64,000 nucleotides of DNA from the NCBI RefSeq assembly GCF_020514115.1, contig NZ_VTKZ01000009.1:1-64000 (forward strand), read 5' to 3'. The first letter of the stretch is position 1. Each line of letters begins with the position of its first letter. This document shows, one piece after another, positions 25,002 to 34,510 of this stretch. The DNA is from Synechococcus sp. MU1642 (lineage in GTDB: Bacteria > Cyanobacteriota > Cyanobacteriia > PCC-6307 > Cyanobiaceae). The notes under the pieces are model-generated. The model saw nothing but the letters and a program-made list of their open reading frames with translations. It ran no database searches and was not told where the DNA came from. A program made the position numbers and the translations under genes.

Positions 25002-26078
25002 GTGCCTCATCTGCAGCGCCTCCTGCTTACCGTCGCGGCTCTGCTCACGGTTAGTTCCTGCAGGAGCGAAGCACCGAAGCTGCCGCCGCCGCCGAACGTT
25101 CAGGCTGCTGCTGCTCGGCTGGTGGAATTTACCGAGGGGATCGACACCGTCAGCACGCTCGAGGCAAGCAACCTTGTGGAGTTGGCCGCCCAATCGGGTG
25201 GACGAATTGAGCAGCTGAAGATTCGCCAAGGTGATGAGGTTGAGGCCGGTCAGCTTCTGCTGGTGCTTGATCAAGACGAGGAAAAGGCCAACGCAGACAC
25301 CGCCAAAGCCAATTACGAGCGCTACGCCTACCTAGCTGAAGTTGGAGCAACTTCGCAGAAGGAGTTGGATCGCTACCGGACTCAGTACATCGAAGCGAAG
25401 GCCAAGCTCAGTTACAGCAATCTCACTTCACCCTCCGCCGGCACGGTTGCTGACGTGAAGGTGAAAGCGGGTGATGTGATCCAGCAGGGCCAGGTGTTCA
25501 CCAGCCTGGTTCAGAACAATGAACTGGAAGCAAAGGTGGAAGTGCCTGCAATCTTCTCGGCCCGGCTGCAGGAGGGCCAGCCCGTTTTGCTGATGGCTCC
25601 TGGCAGCGAAGAAATAATTGCTACAGGTGCAGTGGAATCAATTGATCCACGCATCAACCCCAACACCCAAGGATTGCTGGTGATAGCGGCGTTCCCTAAT
25701 AGCGACGGAACACTGCGAGATGGTTTGCGACTGCATACGCGAGTGCAGATCAAGGCTGAGGAGCAGTTGGCTGTTCCTTTCGCCGCTGTCACCCAGACCT
25801 CGGGCCAGAGCTTTGTCTTTCGGCTTGGAAGTTTCGATGAGCTAAGGGAGAACCCTGGCAAGGCGGATTTAAGGAGGCTGGAGCTGGGAATTAAGGCCGG
25901 CAAGCTTCCCTCAAACATGCAATTTGCCTTGCAGACGCCGGTCACGGTGGGCGAATTGGAGAACAACCTGTACCCAATCACCAAGGGCCTGAAACTGAAT
26001 CAGAAGGTGGCCACCACCAACTTGCTGAACCTCAGACACGGGATGCCTGTGCAGGTGCATCCCGCCAAGGCGAACTGA
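25002..26078 (+). CDS. RND efflux periplasmic adaptor (membrane fusion) lipoprotein
   Basis: A 358-residue protein starting with GTG. The N-terminus is a lipoprotein signal with lipobox LTVSSC, so it is anchored in the inner membrane by a lipid. The barrel-sandwich/lipoyl halves are seen at QSGGRIEQLKIRQGDEVEAGQLLLVLD and SPSAGTVADVKVKAGDVIQQGQ around a short alpha hairpin, followed by a beta-barrel domain. It links the pump to an outer-membrane channel. It is 9 bases upstream of the pump gene. No TolC-like gene is in the window. Confidence 0.93.
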   Translation: MPHLQRLLLTVAALLTVSSCRSEAPKLPPPPNVQAAAARLVEFTEGIDTVSTLEASNLVELAAQSGGRIEQLKIRQGDEVEAGQLLLVLDQDEEKANADTAKANYERYAYLAEVGATSQKELDRYRTQYIEAKAKLSYSNLTSPSAGTVADVKVKAGDVIQQGQVFTSLVQNNELEAKVEVPAIFSARLQEGQPVLLMAPGSEEIIATGAVESIDPRINPNTQGLLVIAAFPNSDGTLRDGLRLHTRVQIKAEEQLAVPFAAVTQTSGQSFVFRLGSFDELRENPGKADLRRLELGIKAGKLPSNMQFALQTPVTVGELENNLYPITKGLKLNQKVATTNLLNLRHGMPVQVHPAKAN

Positions 26079-26087
26079 GGTTGAACG

Positions 26088-29000
26088 ATGTCTGCTTCCA
26101 ATAACTTCATCACCAAACCGGTACTCAGCACGGTTTGCAGTCTTTTGATCGTGATTGTCGGCTTGATCGCGATTCCGATCCTTCCGATTGAAAACCTCCC
26201 CGACATTGCTCCTCCAACGGTGAAGGTGCAGTCCACCTATGTGGGTGCCGATGCGGTTGCCGTTGAGCAGGGGGTTACCTCCGTGCTTGAGCAGCAGATC
26301 AATGGGGTGGAGAACATGGACTTCATCACCTCCAACAGCTCGTCGGATGGTGTGAGTTCCATCTCGGTGTCGTTCGACAGCGGCACAGACGGCAATATCA
26401 ACCAGGTGAACGTTCAGAACCGCGTCTCCTTGGCGGAGCCGCAGCTTCCAGAGGAAGTGCGCAAGTCCGGTGTCACGGTCAACAAGGCTTCCAACTCAAT
26501 TCTGCTTGTTTATAACTTCGTCAACGAAGACCCCTCCAAAACTGAATATTCGGTGGAGACGATTAGTGGGTATCTCGATAAGAACCTCACCAACAACATC
26601 AAACGGGTGAAGGGTGTCGGAGACATTGCCTATTTTGGTAACCGCAAGATCGCTTTTCGCATTTGGCTTGATCCCGAGAAGTTAAGCGCTAACAATCTTT
26701 CGGCCACCGATGTCGTCAACCAATTACGAAGTCAGAACCGCCTCGTTCCTGCCGGAAAGATTGGCGGATCTCCCGCCCCGGAAGGTCAGGAATACACCTT
26801 CACGGTGCAGCTTCAAGGGCGTCTGACCAGCACCCAGGAATTCGAAAACATCATCCTGCGCAGTACTGAGGCCGGTGGTTTGGTGCGGCTCAAGGATGTG
26901 GGCCGCGTTGAGCTGGGTGGTGAGACCTATGGAATCGATGCCATCGATCTGAAAGGTGCTTCTTCTGTCGGCCTCGCGATCTATCAGCTTTCTGGCAGCA
27001 ATGCCATTGACGTATCCAGTGGCGTCAAGGACGTACTGGCTGAGTTTGAACAGACCCTTCCGGTTGGTCTCGGGGTGCAGAAGATCTACGACACCACCGA
27101 CTTCATCAACCAGTCGATCAAAGGTGTGACCAACTCCCTGCGGGACGCAGTGATTCTGGTGGTGCTGATCCTGTTCCTCTTCTTGCAGAACTGGAAGGCC
27201 ACCCTCGTGCCGGCTATCGCGATTCCCGTGGCGCTAATTGGCACTTTTGCTTTGGTGCTTGCATTCGGGTTTTCGCTCAACCAGCTCACCCTTTTTGGTC
27301 TTGTGCTGGCAACCGGGCTTGTTGTGGATGACGCCATCACCGTGGTGGAAGACACCTCCGCCAAAAAGGCGGAAGGGATGACGTCGGTGCAGGCCGCCAT
27401 GGAAACCATGGACGAGCTGTTCGGGGCTGTCATCGCTACCTCCCTGGTGAAGATGGCCGTGTTCCTGCCCGTGCTTTTCTTCCCCGGTGCCACCGGCACG
27501 ATTTACAAACAGTTCGCCGCCACGATTCTTTTCTCGATCGGCATCTCCACCTTCAACGCACTGACGTTCTCGCCGATGCTTTCGGCGCTGTTGTTGTCTA
27601 AGGAGACAAAAGAACTCAGCCGTCAGCAGTACGCCACGGCTGGTGTGGCGCTGGGTTTCGTATACGGCCTGCTGAGTGCTGGCAATGGCTCCGCAGCCGT
27701 CATCGTCCCCACGGTGTCTGGTGGCCTGATTGGCTTCATCGCTTCCAAGATCACCGGCATGCCCTTACGGCTTCCCTTTGCAGTCGGTGGAGCGGCGGTG
27801 GGTTTGGTGATTACTGGTGTGCTCTTCTCCAATCCACTTCCGGTTCTTCTTTTCACCTCCATCGGTCTTGGAGTCGGCTATTTCATCCCAGTGATCTTTG
27901 CCAATTTCAACCGTTTTTACAGAGGTTTCGAGCAGCGTTATGCATTGATCCTGGATGCCGTGCTGAAAGCCCGTCCGATTGTGATGGCGGCTTTGGCAGC
28001 GGGAATTCTGCTGACGGGCTTTGCCTTCACCCGAATTCCCGGAGGCTTTGTTCCAATTGAAGATCAGGGCTATGCGATCGGTTTCATCCAAGCGCCCGAT
28101 GGTGCTTCCAATGCGAAAACGCAGGCCATTAGCCGTCAGGTAGCAGCTGTATTGCGCTCGGAAGAGGACATCTCCTCAGCAGCCCTTTTCAGTGGCGCCA
28201 GCCTTGATGGAAACGCACCCAATAAAGGCTTTTTCTTTTTTGGTACGAAGCACTGGGATGAGCGGCCCGGCCCAGAACACACCGTTGGTGCCGTGGTGAA
28301 GCGACTCAACGCCAAGATGTATGGCCTGATCGATGGTGCTCGGGTGTTCGTCGTGGAGCCCCCGTCGATCCCCGGCTATGGCAACGGTGGTGGTTTTGAG
28401 TTCCAGCTGTTGGATAAAAGCAGTGGTGTGTACGCGTTGAACGAGTTTTTTGGTTCCGCGCGGCAAATCATGCAGGCTGGAAATGCCAACCCGATCTTGA
28501 ACCGCGCTTATTCGCTTTTCTCTCCCCAGGCTCCGCAGTACAAGATCGATGTAGACCGTGAGCAGATGGCCTCACTTGGGGTCGACTTCGGCTCGGCCAT
28601 GTCGGTTTTCAGCATCAACTTCGGTGGGGCCTACGTGAACGACACCTTCCAGGAAGGCAAGGTGCGTCGGGTGTATGTGCAGGCTGACGACATCAGTCGT
28701 GCCACACCGCAGAAACTTTCTGCGATCTACATCGCCAATGCCAGGGGCGAGCAGATTCCCATCTCTGAGTTCTTCACGGTCAAACAAACCGTTGGCCCCA
28801 GCGTCATACCCCACTTCAACCTTTACCGCTCGATCAAGATTGAGGGCACTCCTAAGGAGGGCAACAGTTCCGGCCAGGCCATTTCAGCGATGAAGCAAGT
28901 CTTCAGCCAGGGGAGCTTCCCCGGACTCGGTTACGACTGGACAGGTATCTCTCGCGAGGAGGTCAAAGCAGGTTCACTTGCGGTGGTGATTTTCGCCCTG

Positions 29001-29510
29001 GGCATCCTTGCGGTATTCCTGGTGCTTTCGGCTCAGTACGAGAGCTATACAGATCCGATCATTATTTTGCTAACCGTACCGACTGCGTTGCTGGGGGCCC
29101 TGGTCTTTCTTGGGTCGGCGGGTCAGGTGCTCAACATTTATGCCCAGGTGGGTTTGGTGATGTTGATCGGTCTGGCTGGTGGCAACGCCATCCTGATTGT
29201 CGACCTGGCCAACCAGAAGATGGGTGAGGGCGAGTCGGCGCTGGAAGCCGCCAAGTTCTCCGCCAAGTCGCGTCTGCGGCCGATTCTGATGACGGCGATC
29301 TCTTCCCTCACGGGATTCCTGCCGTTGATGCTCGCTAGCGGTGCTGGTGCCCAGAGCCAGTCATCCCTTGGTCTTGTGGTTTTCGGTGGTCTGTTGGTGG
29401 CCACCTTCCTCTCCACCCTTGTGGTTCCGGTCTTTTACGTGGTGATGAAGACTCTGATTGGGGATTTCAAGTCGAAGACAGGAGGGGACACTTCGGGTGT
29501 GATGAGCTAA
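26088..29510 (+). CDS. RND efflux pump, HAE1 (AcrB-like) family
   Basis: 1140 residues, about 100 longer than AcrB. The proton-relay Asp pair is in LATGLVVDDAITVVED; porter subdomains, GGFVPIEDQGYAIGFIQ and the C-terminal QVGLVMLIGLAGGNAILIVDLAN helix are present. The extra length lies at residues ~512-604, between TM6 and TM7, where about four additional hydrophobic segments occur. It exports drugs or other amphiphiles using the proton gradient; the substrate is not inferable. The stop overlaps the next gene (TAATG). Confidence 0.95.
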   Translation: MSASNNFITKPVLSTVCSLLIVIVGLIAIPILPIENLPDIAPPTVKVQSTYVGADAVAVEQGVTSVLEQQINGVENMDFITSNSSSDGVSSISVSFDSGTDGNINQVNVQNRVSLAEPQLPEEVRKSGVTVNKASNSILLVYNFVNEDPSKTEYSVETISGYLDKNLTNNIKRVKGVGDIAYFGNRKIAFRIWLDPEKLSANNLSATDVVNQLRSQNRLVPAGKIGGSPAPEGQEYTFTVQLQGRLTSTQEFENIILRSTEAGGLVRLKDVGRVELGGETYGIDAIDLKGASSVGLAIYQLSGSNAIDVSSGVKDVLAEFEQTLPVGLGVQKIYDTTDFINQSIKGVTNSLRDAVILVVLILFLFLQNWKATLVPAIAIPVALIGTFALVLAFGFSLNQLTLFGLVLATGLVVDDAITVVEDTSAKKAEGMTSVQAAMETMDELFGAVIATSLVKMAVFLPVLFFPGATGTIYKQFAATILFSIGISTFNALTFSPMLSALLLSKETKELSRQQYATAGVALGFVYGLLSAGNGSAAVIVPTVSGGLIGFIASKITGMPLRLPFAVGGAAVGLVITGVLFSNPLPVLLFTSIGLGVGYFIPVIFANFNRFYRGFEQRYALILDAVLKARPIVMAALAAGILLTGFAFTRIPGGFVPIEDQGYAIGFIQAPDGASNAKTQAISRQVAAVLRSEEDISSAALFSGASLDGNAPNKGFFFFGTKHWDERPGPEHTVGAVVKRLNAKMYGLIDGARVFVVEPPSIPGYGNGGGFEFQLLDKSSGVYALNEFFGSARQIMQAGNANPILNRAYSLFSPQAPQYKIDVDREQMASLGVDFGSAMSVFSINFGGAYVNDTFQEGKVRRVYVQADDISRATPQKLSAIYIANARGEQIPISEFFTVKQTVGPSVIPHFNLYRSIKIEGTPKEGNSSGQAISAMKQVFSQGSFPGLGYDWTGISREEVKAGSLAVVIFALGILAVFLVLSAQYESYTDPIIILLTVPTALLGALVFLGSAGQVLNIYAQVGLVMLIGLAGGNAILIVDLANQKMGEGESALEAAKFSAKSRLRPILMTAISSLTGFLPLMLASGAGAQSQSSLGLVVFGGLLVATFLSTLVVPVFYVVMKTLIGDFKSKTGGDTSGVMS

Positions 29511-29803
29511 TGACTCCCAACCCTAAAAATCTCAATTCTGGTCAGTCATTCAGTGGAATCAAAGTTTTGTTGGCCCTCGCGATCGGTTTGCTTTTGGGCT
29601 GCGCGGTGGCTTATTTCCTCAAGGTTTTGATCGACCACAGTCCTGCCGATGTGAATCTGCGCCGCCTGAGACTTTTCTACTTGATGGTGATCAGCTCTGG
29701 TGGTCTAGGGGGCTTTGCGATTGAGATGATGCGTCAGTTGCAGGCTGGGGCTACTGATCCTGCGTATCGGCATAAGAACTCCCATCGAGGTCATCGTCGC
29801 TGA
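29510..29803 (+). CDS. small membrane protein coupled to the RND pump
   Basis: A 97-residue protein with two hydrophobic segments (VLLALAIGLLLGCAVAYFL and FYLMVISSGGLGGFAIEMM) and a basic His/Arg-rich tail. The ATG overlaps the pump stop (TAATG), so translation is coupled and a role beside the efflux pump is plausible by context. In size and position it recalls small accessory subunits such as AcrZ, but no sequence relationship was recognised. Confidence 0.7.
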   Translation: MTPNPKNLNSGQSFSGIKVLLALAIGLLLGCAVAYFLKVLIDHSPADVNLRRLRLFYLMVISSGGLGGFAIEMMRQLQAGATDPAYRHKNSHRGHRR

Positions 29804-29823
29804 CTGTTTGGCCACGGCAATCA

Positions 29824-29851
29824 AAAAGCCACCCCTCGGGGTGGCTTTTGC
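29824..29851. terminator. bidirectional rho-independent terminator
   Basis: AAAAAGCCACCCC and GGGGTGGCTTTT form a stem with a minimal loop, A-rich on the left and T-rich on the right. It lies between the convergent RND operon and phosphoglucomutase gene and can serve both. Confidence 0.88.
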
Positions 29852-29874
29852 TTCTAAGCCGTGATGCGCCAGGT

Positions 29875-31533
29875 TCAGGTGATCACGGTGGGTTGATCCA
29901 TGCCCGTGCGTTGCTTGATCTCTGCCAGGTCATTGATAGCGCTGATCATCTCGGCCAGGGCGATCTGGGGATCCTGGTTGAGGTCGCCGCTGCTGGTCAC
30001 ATAGCTCTCCAGGTAGACGCGAATCGTCGTTCCCTTTGTGCCGGTGCCGGAGAGGCGAACCACAACGCGGCTGCCGTCGTCCAACAGGATGCGCAGACCC
30101 TGGCCTGACGTCACGGAACCGTCGACGGGGTCGGTGTAGCTGAAGTTGTCTGCGGTGCTGATGGTGCGTCCGGCAAAGGCCTGGCCCACCAGGCTCGGCA
30201 GCATGGATTCGAGGCGGTCGTAGAGACCATGGGCGGCGTCGCTGGCGACGGCCTCGTAGTCGTGACGCGAGTAGTAGTGGCGTCCGAAGCGCTTCCAGTG
30301 TTCAGCCATGATCTCGGCGATGCTGCAGCGGCGCACGGCCAGGATCTGCAGCCAGAACAGCACGGCCCAGAGGCCATCTTTTTCGCGCACGTGGTTGCTG
30401 CCGGTGCCGAAGCTCTCTTCACCGCAGAGGGTGATCTTGCCGGCATCCAGCAGGTTGCCGAAGAACTTCCAGCCTGTGGGGGTTTCGAAGCAGTCAATCC
30501 CCAGCTCCTTGGCCACCACATCCACCGCAGCGCTGGTGGGCATCGAACGGGCCACCCCGGCCAGTCCTTCGGCGTAGGCCGGAGCCACCGTGGCGTTCGC
30601 GGTGAGAACGGCGAGGCTGTCGCTGGGATTTACAAAGCAACGCTGGCCCAGGATCATGTTGCGATCGCCATCGCCGTCGCAGGCAGCGCCGAAGCGGTAC
30701 TCATCTCCCTCGAGCAGCAGTGCAGCCAGGTCGTGGGCGTAGGTGAGGTTGGGGTCGGGGTGACCGTTGCCGAAGTCTTCTAGGGGTGTGCCGTTGCGCA
30801 CGCTTCCCACCGGTGCATGTAGCAGCCCCTCGAACAAGCGAGTGGCGTAGGGCCCGGTGACGGCATGCATGGCGTCAAAGGCCAGGGGGAAATCGCTGCG
30901 AATTAGCTCGCGGATCTGATCGAAGTTGAACAGCTCCTGCATCAGGGCAACGAAATCATCGACGCCATTGATCACCTCCACCTGCATCGCGCCGATGCTG
31001 TGAAGACCAGGAGCATCCAGTGGGATTTCTGGAACCTCAACAATCGTGTACTGCTCCAGGGTCTTGGTGCACTCGAAGACCGCATCGGTGAAGGAGGCGG
31101 GGGTGGGGCCACCGTTGGCACCGTTGACCTTGACGCCGAAGTCACCGTTCTTACCACCCGGGTTGTGGCTGGCGGAAAGGATGATGCCCCCTATGGCCTG
31201 ACGCTGCCGGATCAGGTTGGAGGCGGCAGGGGTGGAGAGGATGCCGCCGGTGGTGACGATCATCTTGCTCAGGCCGTGGGCGGCTCCCATCCGCAAGATC
31301 ACATCGATGGCACGGCGGTTGCCGTAACGGCCGTCGCCCCCCACTACCAAGGTGCCGCCCTGCACGCCCGGCAGCGTGCGAAGCGACGCTTCTATGAAGC
31401 TCTCCAAGTAATGGGGCTCCTCGAACTGGCGACTGCTCTTGCGTAGGCCGGAGGTCCCTGGCTTCTGATCAGTGAAAGGGGTGGCCAGGAGCACCTGGCG
31501 TTGGGTCGGTTCCGCAGGGGCCGAGGTGGTCAT
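29875..31533 (-). CDS. pgm: phosphoglucomutase (alpha-D-glucose phosphate-specific)
   Basis: 552 residues from the ATG at 31533; the frame is open further upstream but without homologous sequence. TDQKPGTSGLRK is the substrate-binding N-terminal motif, LSASHNPGGKNGDFGVK holds the phosphoserine, DGDGDRNM is the metal-binding loop, GEESFGTG binds the sugar, and RLSGTGTKGTTIRVYLE binds phosphate. It interconverts glucose 1- and 6-phosphate, feeding glycogen and sugar-nucleotide synthesis. Confidence 0.96.
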   Translation of the reverse strand: MTTSAPAEPTQRQVLLATPFTDQKPGTSGLRKSSRQFEEPHYLESFIEASLRTLPGVQGGTLVVGGDGRYGNRRAIDVILRMGAAHGLSKMIVTTGGILSTPAASNLIRQRQAIGGIILSASHNPGGKNGDFGVKVNGANGGPTPASFTDAVFECTKTLEQYTIVEVPEIPLDAPGLHSIGAMQVEVINGVDDFVALMQELFNFDQIRELIRSDFPLAFDAMHAVTGPYATRLFEGLLHAPVGSVRNGTPLEDFGNGHPDPNLTYAHDLAALLLEGDEYRFGAACDGDGDRNMILGQRCFVNPSDSLAVLTANATVAPAYAEGLAGVARSMPTSAAVDVVAKELGIDCFETPTGWKFFGNLLDAGKITLCGEESFGTGSNHVREKDGLWAVLFWLQILAVRRCSIAEIMAEHWKRFGRHYYSRHDYEAVASDAAHGLYDRLESMLPSLVGQAFAGRTISTADNFSYTDPVDGSVTSGQGLRILLDDGSRVVVRLSGTGTKGTTIRVYLESYVTSSGDLNQDPQIALAEMISAINDLAEIKQRTGMDQPTVIT

Positions 31534-31657
31534 CACGACGGATGGGGGCTGTATACGGAACCTAAACATGGAAATCCATTTGCGAGGCGTCGGTCGCGAC
31601 CAGTTGATGTCGCTACCCCCTCGGCCGCAACAACACAGAGGACTATGCAACGCAGAA

Positions 31658-31682
31658 CGGCAAGCGAGCCCCTCGCTTGCCG
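31658..31682. repeat. inverted repeat with 11-base arms
   Basis: CGGCAAGCGAG (31658-31668) and CTCGCTTGCCG (31672-31682) are perfectly complementary around a 3-base loop. It lies in the 200-base gap between pgm and the leftward secreted-protein gene. A clear T-run follows on neither strand, so it may be a weak terminator for the minus-strand gene or another RNA structure. Nothing else is recognised in this gap. Confidence 0.6.
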
Positions 31683-31735
31683 GTGGCTTTTGGGGAGGTA
31701 TTGACTGCCGTCAGTTTGTGATTACTGAACTTGGC

Positions 31736-32119
31736 TCAAGCCTGCCGCGATTTGAGTTTCTCCTTTTTGGTCACCGGCTCTGCGCAGAATCTTGGGATAC
31801 GCCGGGCCGTGTTTGTAATGGTGTCTTTGCGTCTGAAGTCGTTGTTGTTGGCGACCTTGGCTTCGTCCATCAATATCCACAAAACGTCTTTGCAGCGTTC
31901 GGGCAACCTGGAGTGATCCATCAAAGGATCAGCAAGCTGACGCACTCGCGTGCAGGCCTCTGTTGAGTTGTCTCGGGAACATGCGTAGGCGGCCTGTTCG
32001 ATGCCTCGCAGTTGCTCTTTGCTGGGCCAAGCCACATAGGGGTCAGCAGCCATAGTCGGGACAGTCATGGATAACACCATGAAGGTGCGAATCAGGACAG
32101 GGAAGTTCATGACGCTCAT
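31736..32119 (-). CDS. exported hypothetical protein with four cysteines
   Basis: 127 residues. A signal peptide (~1-25: hydrophobic MVLSMTVPTMAADP with a likely AMA/MAA cleavage) precedes a mature part with Cys47, Cys56, Cys76 and Cys112, able to form two disulfides in the periplasm. DPYVAWPSKEQLRGIEQAAYACS and RCKDVLWILMDEAKVANNNDFRR look like conserved blocks. ATGs at 32119 and 32110 are both possible. No function is assigned. Confidence 0.65.
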   Translation of the reverse strand: MSVMNFPVLIRTFMVLSMTVPTMAADPYVAWPSKEQLRGIEQAAYACSRDNSTEACTRVRQLADPLMDHSRLPERCKDVLWILMDEAKVANNNDFRRKDTITNTARRIPRFCAEPVTKKEKLKSRQA

Positions 32120-32285
32120 TATCTTTCGTTTGACCTGGTTTTTCAGTTACTCGTTACTCCGATCTCTACGGATTTTTTGACAATCGAGTTTTCATTGGAT
32201 ATTTGGTGCGATCCCCAGTTCAGTGCTGTCCCAGAGCCGCTCCATGTCCAGATCAAGAACTTGGCTTCTCAGAGTTCCCCGATCA

Positions 32286-32492
32286 TTAGTGGGGCATCTC
32301 AGATGTATTCAGCATCGCAACAAACCAGAGTCCACTCAATACGAGGGCGACTCCCACACCGGCTCCGATGCTTACCCGCGCCATCACTAAAGGCACCACT
32401 AATGGAAATACCATCGCCCCCGCAAGGGGGGTGATGGCTACGAACCAGCGCAAGGACGCTGGTGCCTTGGAATCGGAAGAGTTCAGAACCAC
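32286..32492 (-). CDS. small membrane protein downstream of the DUF4912 gene
   Basis: A 68-residue protein with two hydrophobic segments (WFVAITPLAGAMVFPLVVPLVMA and GVGVALVLSGLWFVAML). The ATG lies 10 bases inside the end of the DUF4912 gene, so the pair is coupled. About 165 bases without a recognised gene separate its frame from the next gene upstream of it in the window (stop side at 32119). The function is unknown. Confidence 0.6.
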   Translation of the reverse strand: MVLNSSDSKAPASLRWFVAITPLAGAMVFPLVVPLVMARVSIGAGVGVALVLSGLWFVAMLNTSEMPH

Positions 32493-33571
32493 TCGGCGCG
32501 GGCTTCGCTGGCGGGGTTGCTGTTGTCTTCCGGGGTCTCACGTTTGAAGTTGAGCGTAATGTTGCGCTTCTGTTCTCCATCCGAGGCAGTCGCCTCAATG
32601 GCGTACATCTGCTCGCCATCCCGGAAGGGCACCTGGATTCGGAATGTTCCGTCGGTGGAGAGGGGCACTTCTTCGCCGCCGATGGTGAGACGAGCGGAGG
32701 GGTCGGTGGCGCCGTAGACGATCAGTTCGGCGTCAGCCACCAGCCAGAAGGAGCGTTGGCGAGGAGCCACACCACCAAGGCCAGATTCATTGCGGCCGCT
32801 TGCCCAGAGACCAGCACCCGAGTCGTTCAAGCCGCTGATGTCGCCTGAGACATCAAAGCCTTCTTGGAACTCTTCAGAGCCAACCCGACGGCGGCTGAAG
32901 TGAACCGTGGCGGTTTGGTACAGCCGTTCATGCAAACCGCTGTTGCTTGAATCAATAGGAGTGACGGGAGCTGGAGCGGATTCGGCCGGTGCCGAATCGA
33001 GGCTGAAGGGCACAAACTGATCAAGGATCTGCTCGCTGGGGTGCAGAGCGGGCACGCGCGCTACGGAGGAGAAGGCCAGAGACATCCAAGTGGTGCCGAT
33101 GCGATATCCCAACTCCACCCGGTAATCCCGGTCGCAGAGAGGCACAGGCAAGTACCACTCCGTGCTGTGGCTATCTACGGGCACTTCCTGCAAGGTGTGC
33201 GGATGGGCATTGCCGTCCTGCATGCCGGTCACGTCCGCCAGGCGCAAGCAAAGTCGGCTGGCACCATCTTTTTGGGCAACCTTGCGATCTGCGTCCGAGA
33301 TCTCCCAGAACACGTAGGCCCACTGAGGATCACGGGGAAGAAACACAACGCGGGTGTCGCTGCTGCCCATGGCCGGTGCGTTGAGTTCCGCCTCAATGGC
33401 CTTCAGGTCTCCACCACGCTTCTGCTGACGCTGGGCAACCTCGTCGACCAGGGTCTCTTTGCTCTTGCGGCTGTAGAGCGGCACCCCTAAGTCGCTAGCG
33501 ATCTGACGCAGTTGACGAAGTGTGAGACGTGCCAGTGATGACAGGGTTGGGGACACGTCCAAAAACTCCAT
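32483..33571 (-). CDS. DUF4912-domain protein
   Basis: 362 residues. The N-terminal ~50 residues (LARLTLRQLRQIASDLGVPLYSRKSKETLVDEVAQ) form a Rho-N/SAP-like helical motif, often nucleic-acid binding. The DUF4912 part follows with RVVFLPRDPQWAYVFWEISD and YRVELGYRIG. A linker of low complexity leads to a C-terminal beta-rich segment with AELIVYGATDPSARLTIGGEEV. The function is unknown. It has its own upstream region and is coupled to a small membrane protein gene. Confidence 0.8.
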   Translation of the reverse strand: MEFLDVSPTLSSLARLTLRQLRQIASDLGVPLYSRKSKETLVDEVAQRQQKRGGDLKAIEAELNAPAMGSSDTRVVFLPRDPQWAYVFWEISDADRKVAQKDGASRLCLRLADVTGMQDGNAHPHTLQEVPVDSHSTEWYLPVPLCDRDYRVELGYRIGTTWMSLAFSSVARVPALHPSEQILDQFVPFSLDSAPAESAPAPVTPIDSSNSGLHERLYQTATVHFSRRRVGSEEFQEGFDVSGDISGLNDSGAGLWASGRNESGLGGVAPRQRSFWLVADAELIVYGATDPSARLTIGGEEVPLSTDGTFRIQVPFRDGEQMYAIEATASDGEQKRNITLNFKRETPEDNSNPASEARAEWF

Positions 33572-33686
33572 GTTTCGTTTGGGATCATTGTGATCCGAAA
33601 AATTCCTTTTCGAAGCGTGAAGTGGCCAAGGGTCAGTGGATGCTGACCACTGGATGAACCTCGATCCCGGGGATCACAGTCAGGTA

Positions 33687-33718
33687 CACAAAAAAGCGGA
33701 GCCGAAGCCCCGCTTTTG
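33687..33718 (-). terminator. rho-independent terminator after cpcG
   Basis: On the minus strand GCGGGGC-TTCG-GCTCCGC forms a tetraloop hairpin (one G-U pair) followed by a run of T (A-run at 33689-33695). It lies 22 bases behind the cpcG stop. Confidence 0.88.
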
Positions 33719-33739
33719 TGAACAAGCTTGGTGCTTGGA

Positions 33740-34510
33740 TCAGCGGCCGATGGTCCGGTAAGGCACCTTGGTCAAGTAGTCCATATCGGCACTGGTACTC
33801 GGGCCGACTCGTCGGGGATTGCCGATTTCGCTCACCCATGCCATGTAGTCCTGCGGAGAGCCACCCTTTTTGATCTTCGCTCGCTCTGGCAGTCGCTTGG
33901 CAGGCCCACCAGTGAAAACGAGTTGAGGGAAGCCAAGAATGTTCCGGTAGTACTCGTCGTAGCGGGGGGTGGTGATGTTGAAGGGAGTGTCACCGAGCTC
34001 GCGGCCGGGAAGCACGCGGTTGCGTTGGAAAGGAACCGTGTCGTAGCCGAAGGCGTCGAGGTACTCGGCGCTGTCGAGCAACACGTCGACAAGACCTTCC
34101 AGGCCCTTGGTCGCAATCACGATGGACCAGGAGAGCTCTTCGCCCTTGCCGTTCACTTTGCGGCCCAGGATCCGTTCGCAAAGGTGGCGGACAACTTTGT
34201 AGTTGCTGTTGAAGCCGTAGAAGGTGCGCTTGAAGGTGTCCGAGAGCAGTAGGCCGCGAATGAAATCGCGAACGGTGATCTGGCCATCCTTCAGCTGGGA
34301 CTCGAGATTGACGTCCCGATCCGTTTTGAAGGCGTGGAAGAAGATCTGCCGATAGCCGGCTTCGACGACGGTGTCGAAGTTGTCCCGATCGTCCGCAATC
34401 TCCAGGGAATAAGCCCGTGATCCCTCCTCGGAGCCGACACGAAGGTTCGGAACACCTGACCTCAGAGAGTTCTGAGTGATCGGTGCGTACTCCAGAAGAG
34501 GAATGGCCAC
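33740..34510 (-). CDS. cpcG: phycobilisome rod-core linker polypeptide CpcG
   Basis: About 256 residues. The start is a GTG read as MAIPLLEYAP, the typical CpcG N-terminus. The Pfam phycobilisome linker domain spans ~residues 15-185 (YRQIFFHAFKTDRDVNLESQLKDGQITVRDFIRGLLLS; FVRHLCERILGRKV). The C-terminal part with MAWVSEIGNPRRVG contacts the core. It attaches phycocyanin rods to the allophycocyanin core on thylakoids. It lies 108 bases downstream of a CpcS-type lyase gene and ends in a good terminator. Confidence 0.95.
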   Translation of the reverse strand: MAIPLLEYAPITQNSLRSGVPNLRVGSEEGSRAYSLEIADDRDNFDTVVEAGYRQIFFHAFKTDRDVNLESQLKDGQITVRDFIRGLLLSDTFKRTFYGFNSNYKVVRHLCERILGRKVNGKGEELSWSIVIATKGLEGLVDVLLDSAEYLDAFGYDTVPFQRNRVLPGRELGDTPFNITTPRYDEYYRNILGFPQLVFTGGPAKRLPERAKIKKGGSPQDYMAWVSEIGNPRRVGPSTSADMDYLTKVPYRTIGR

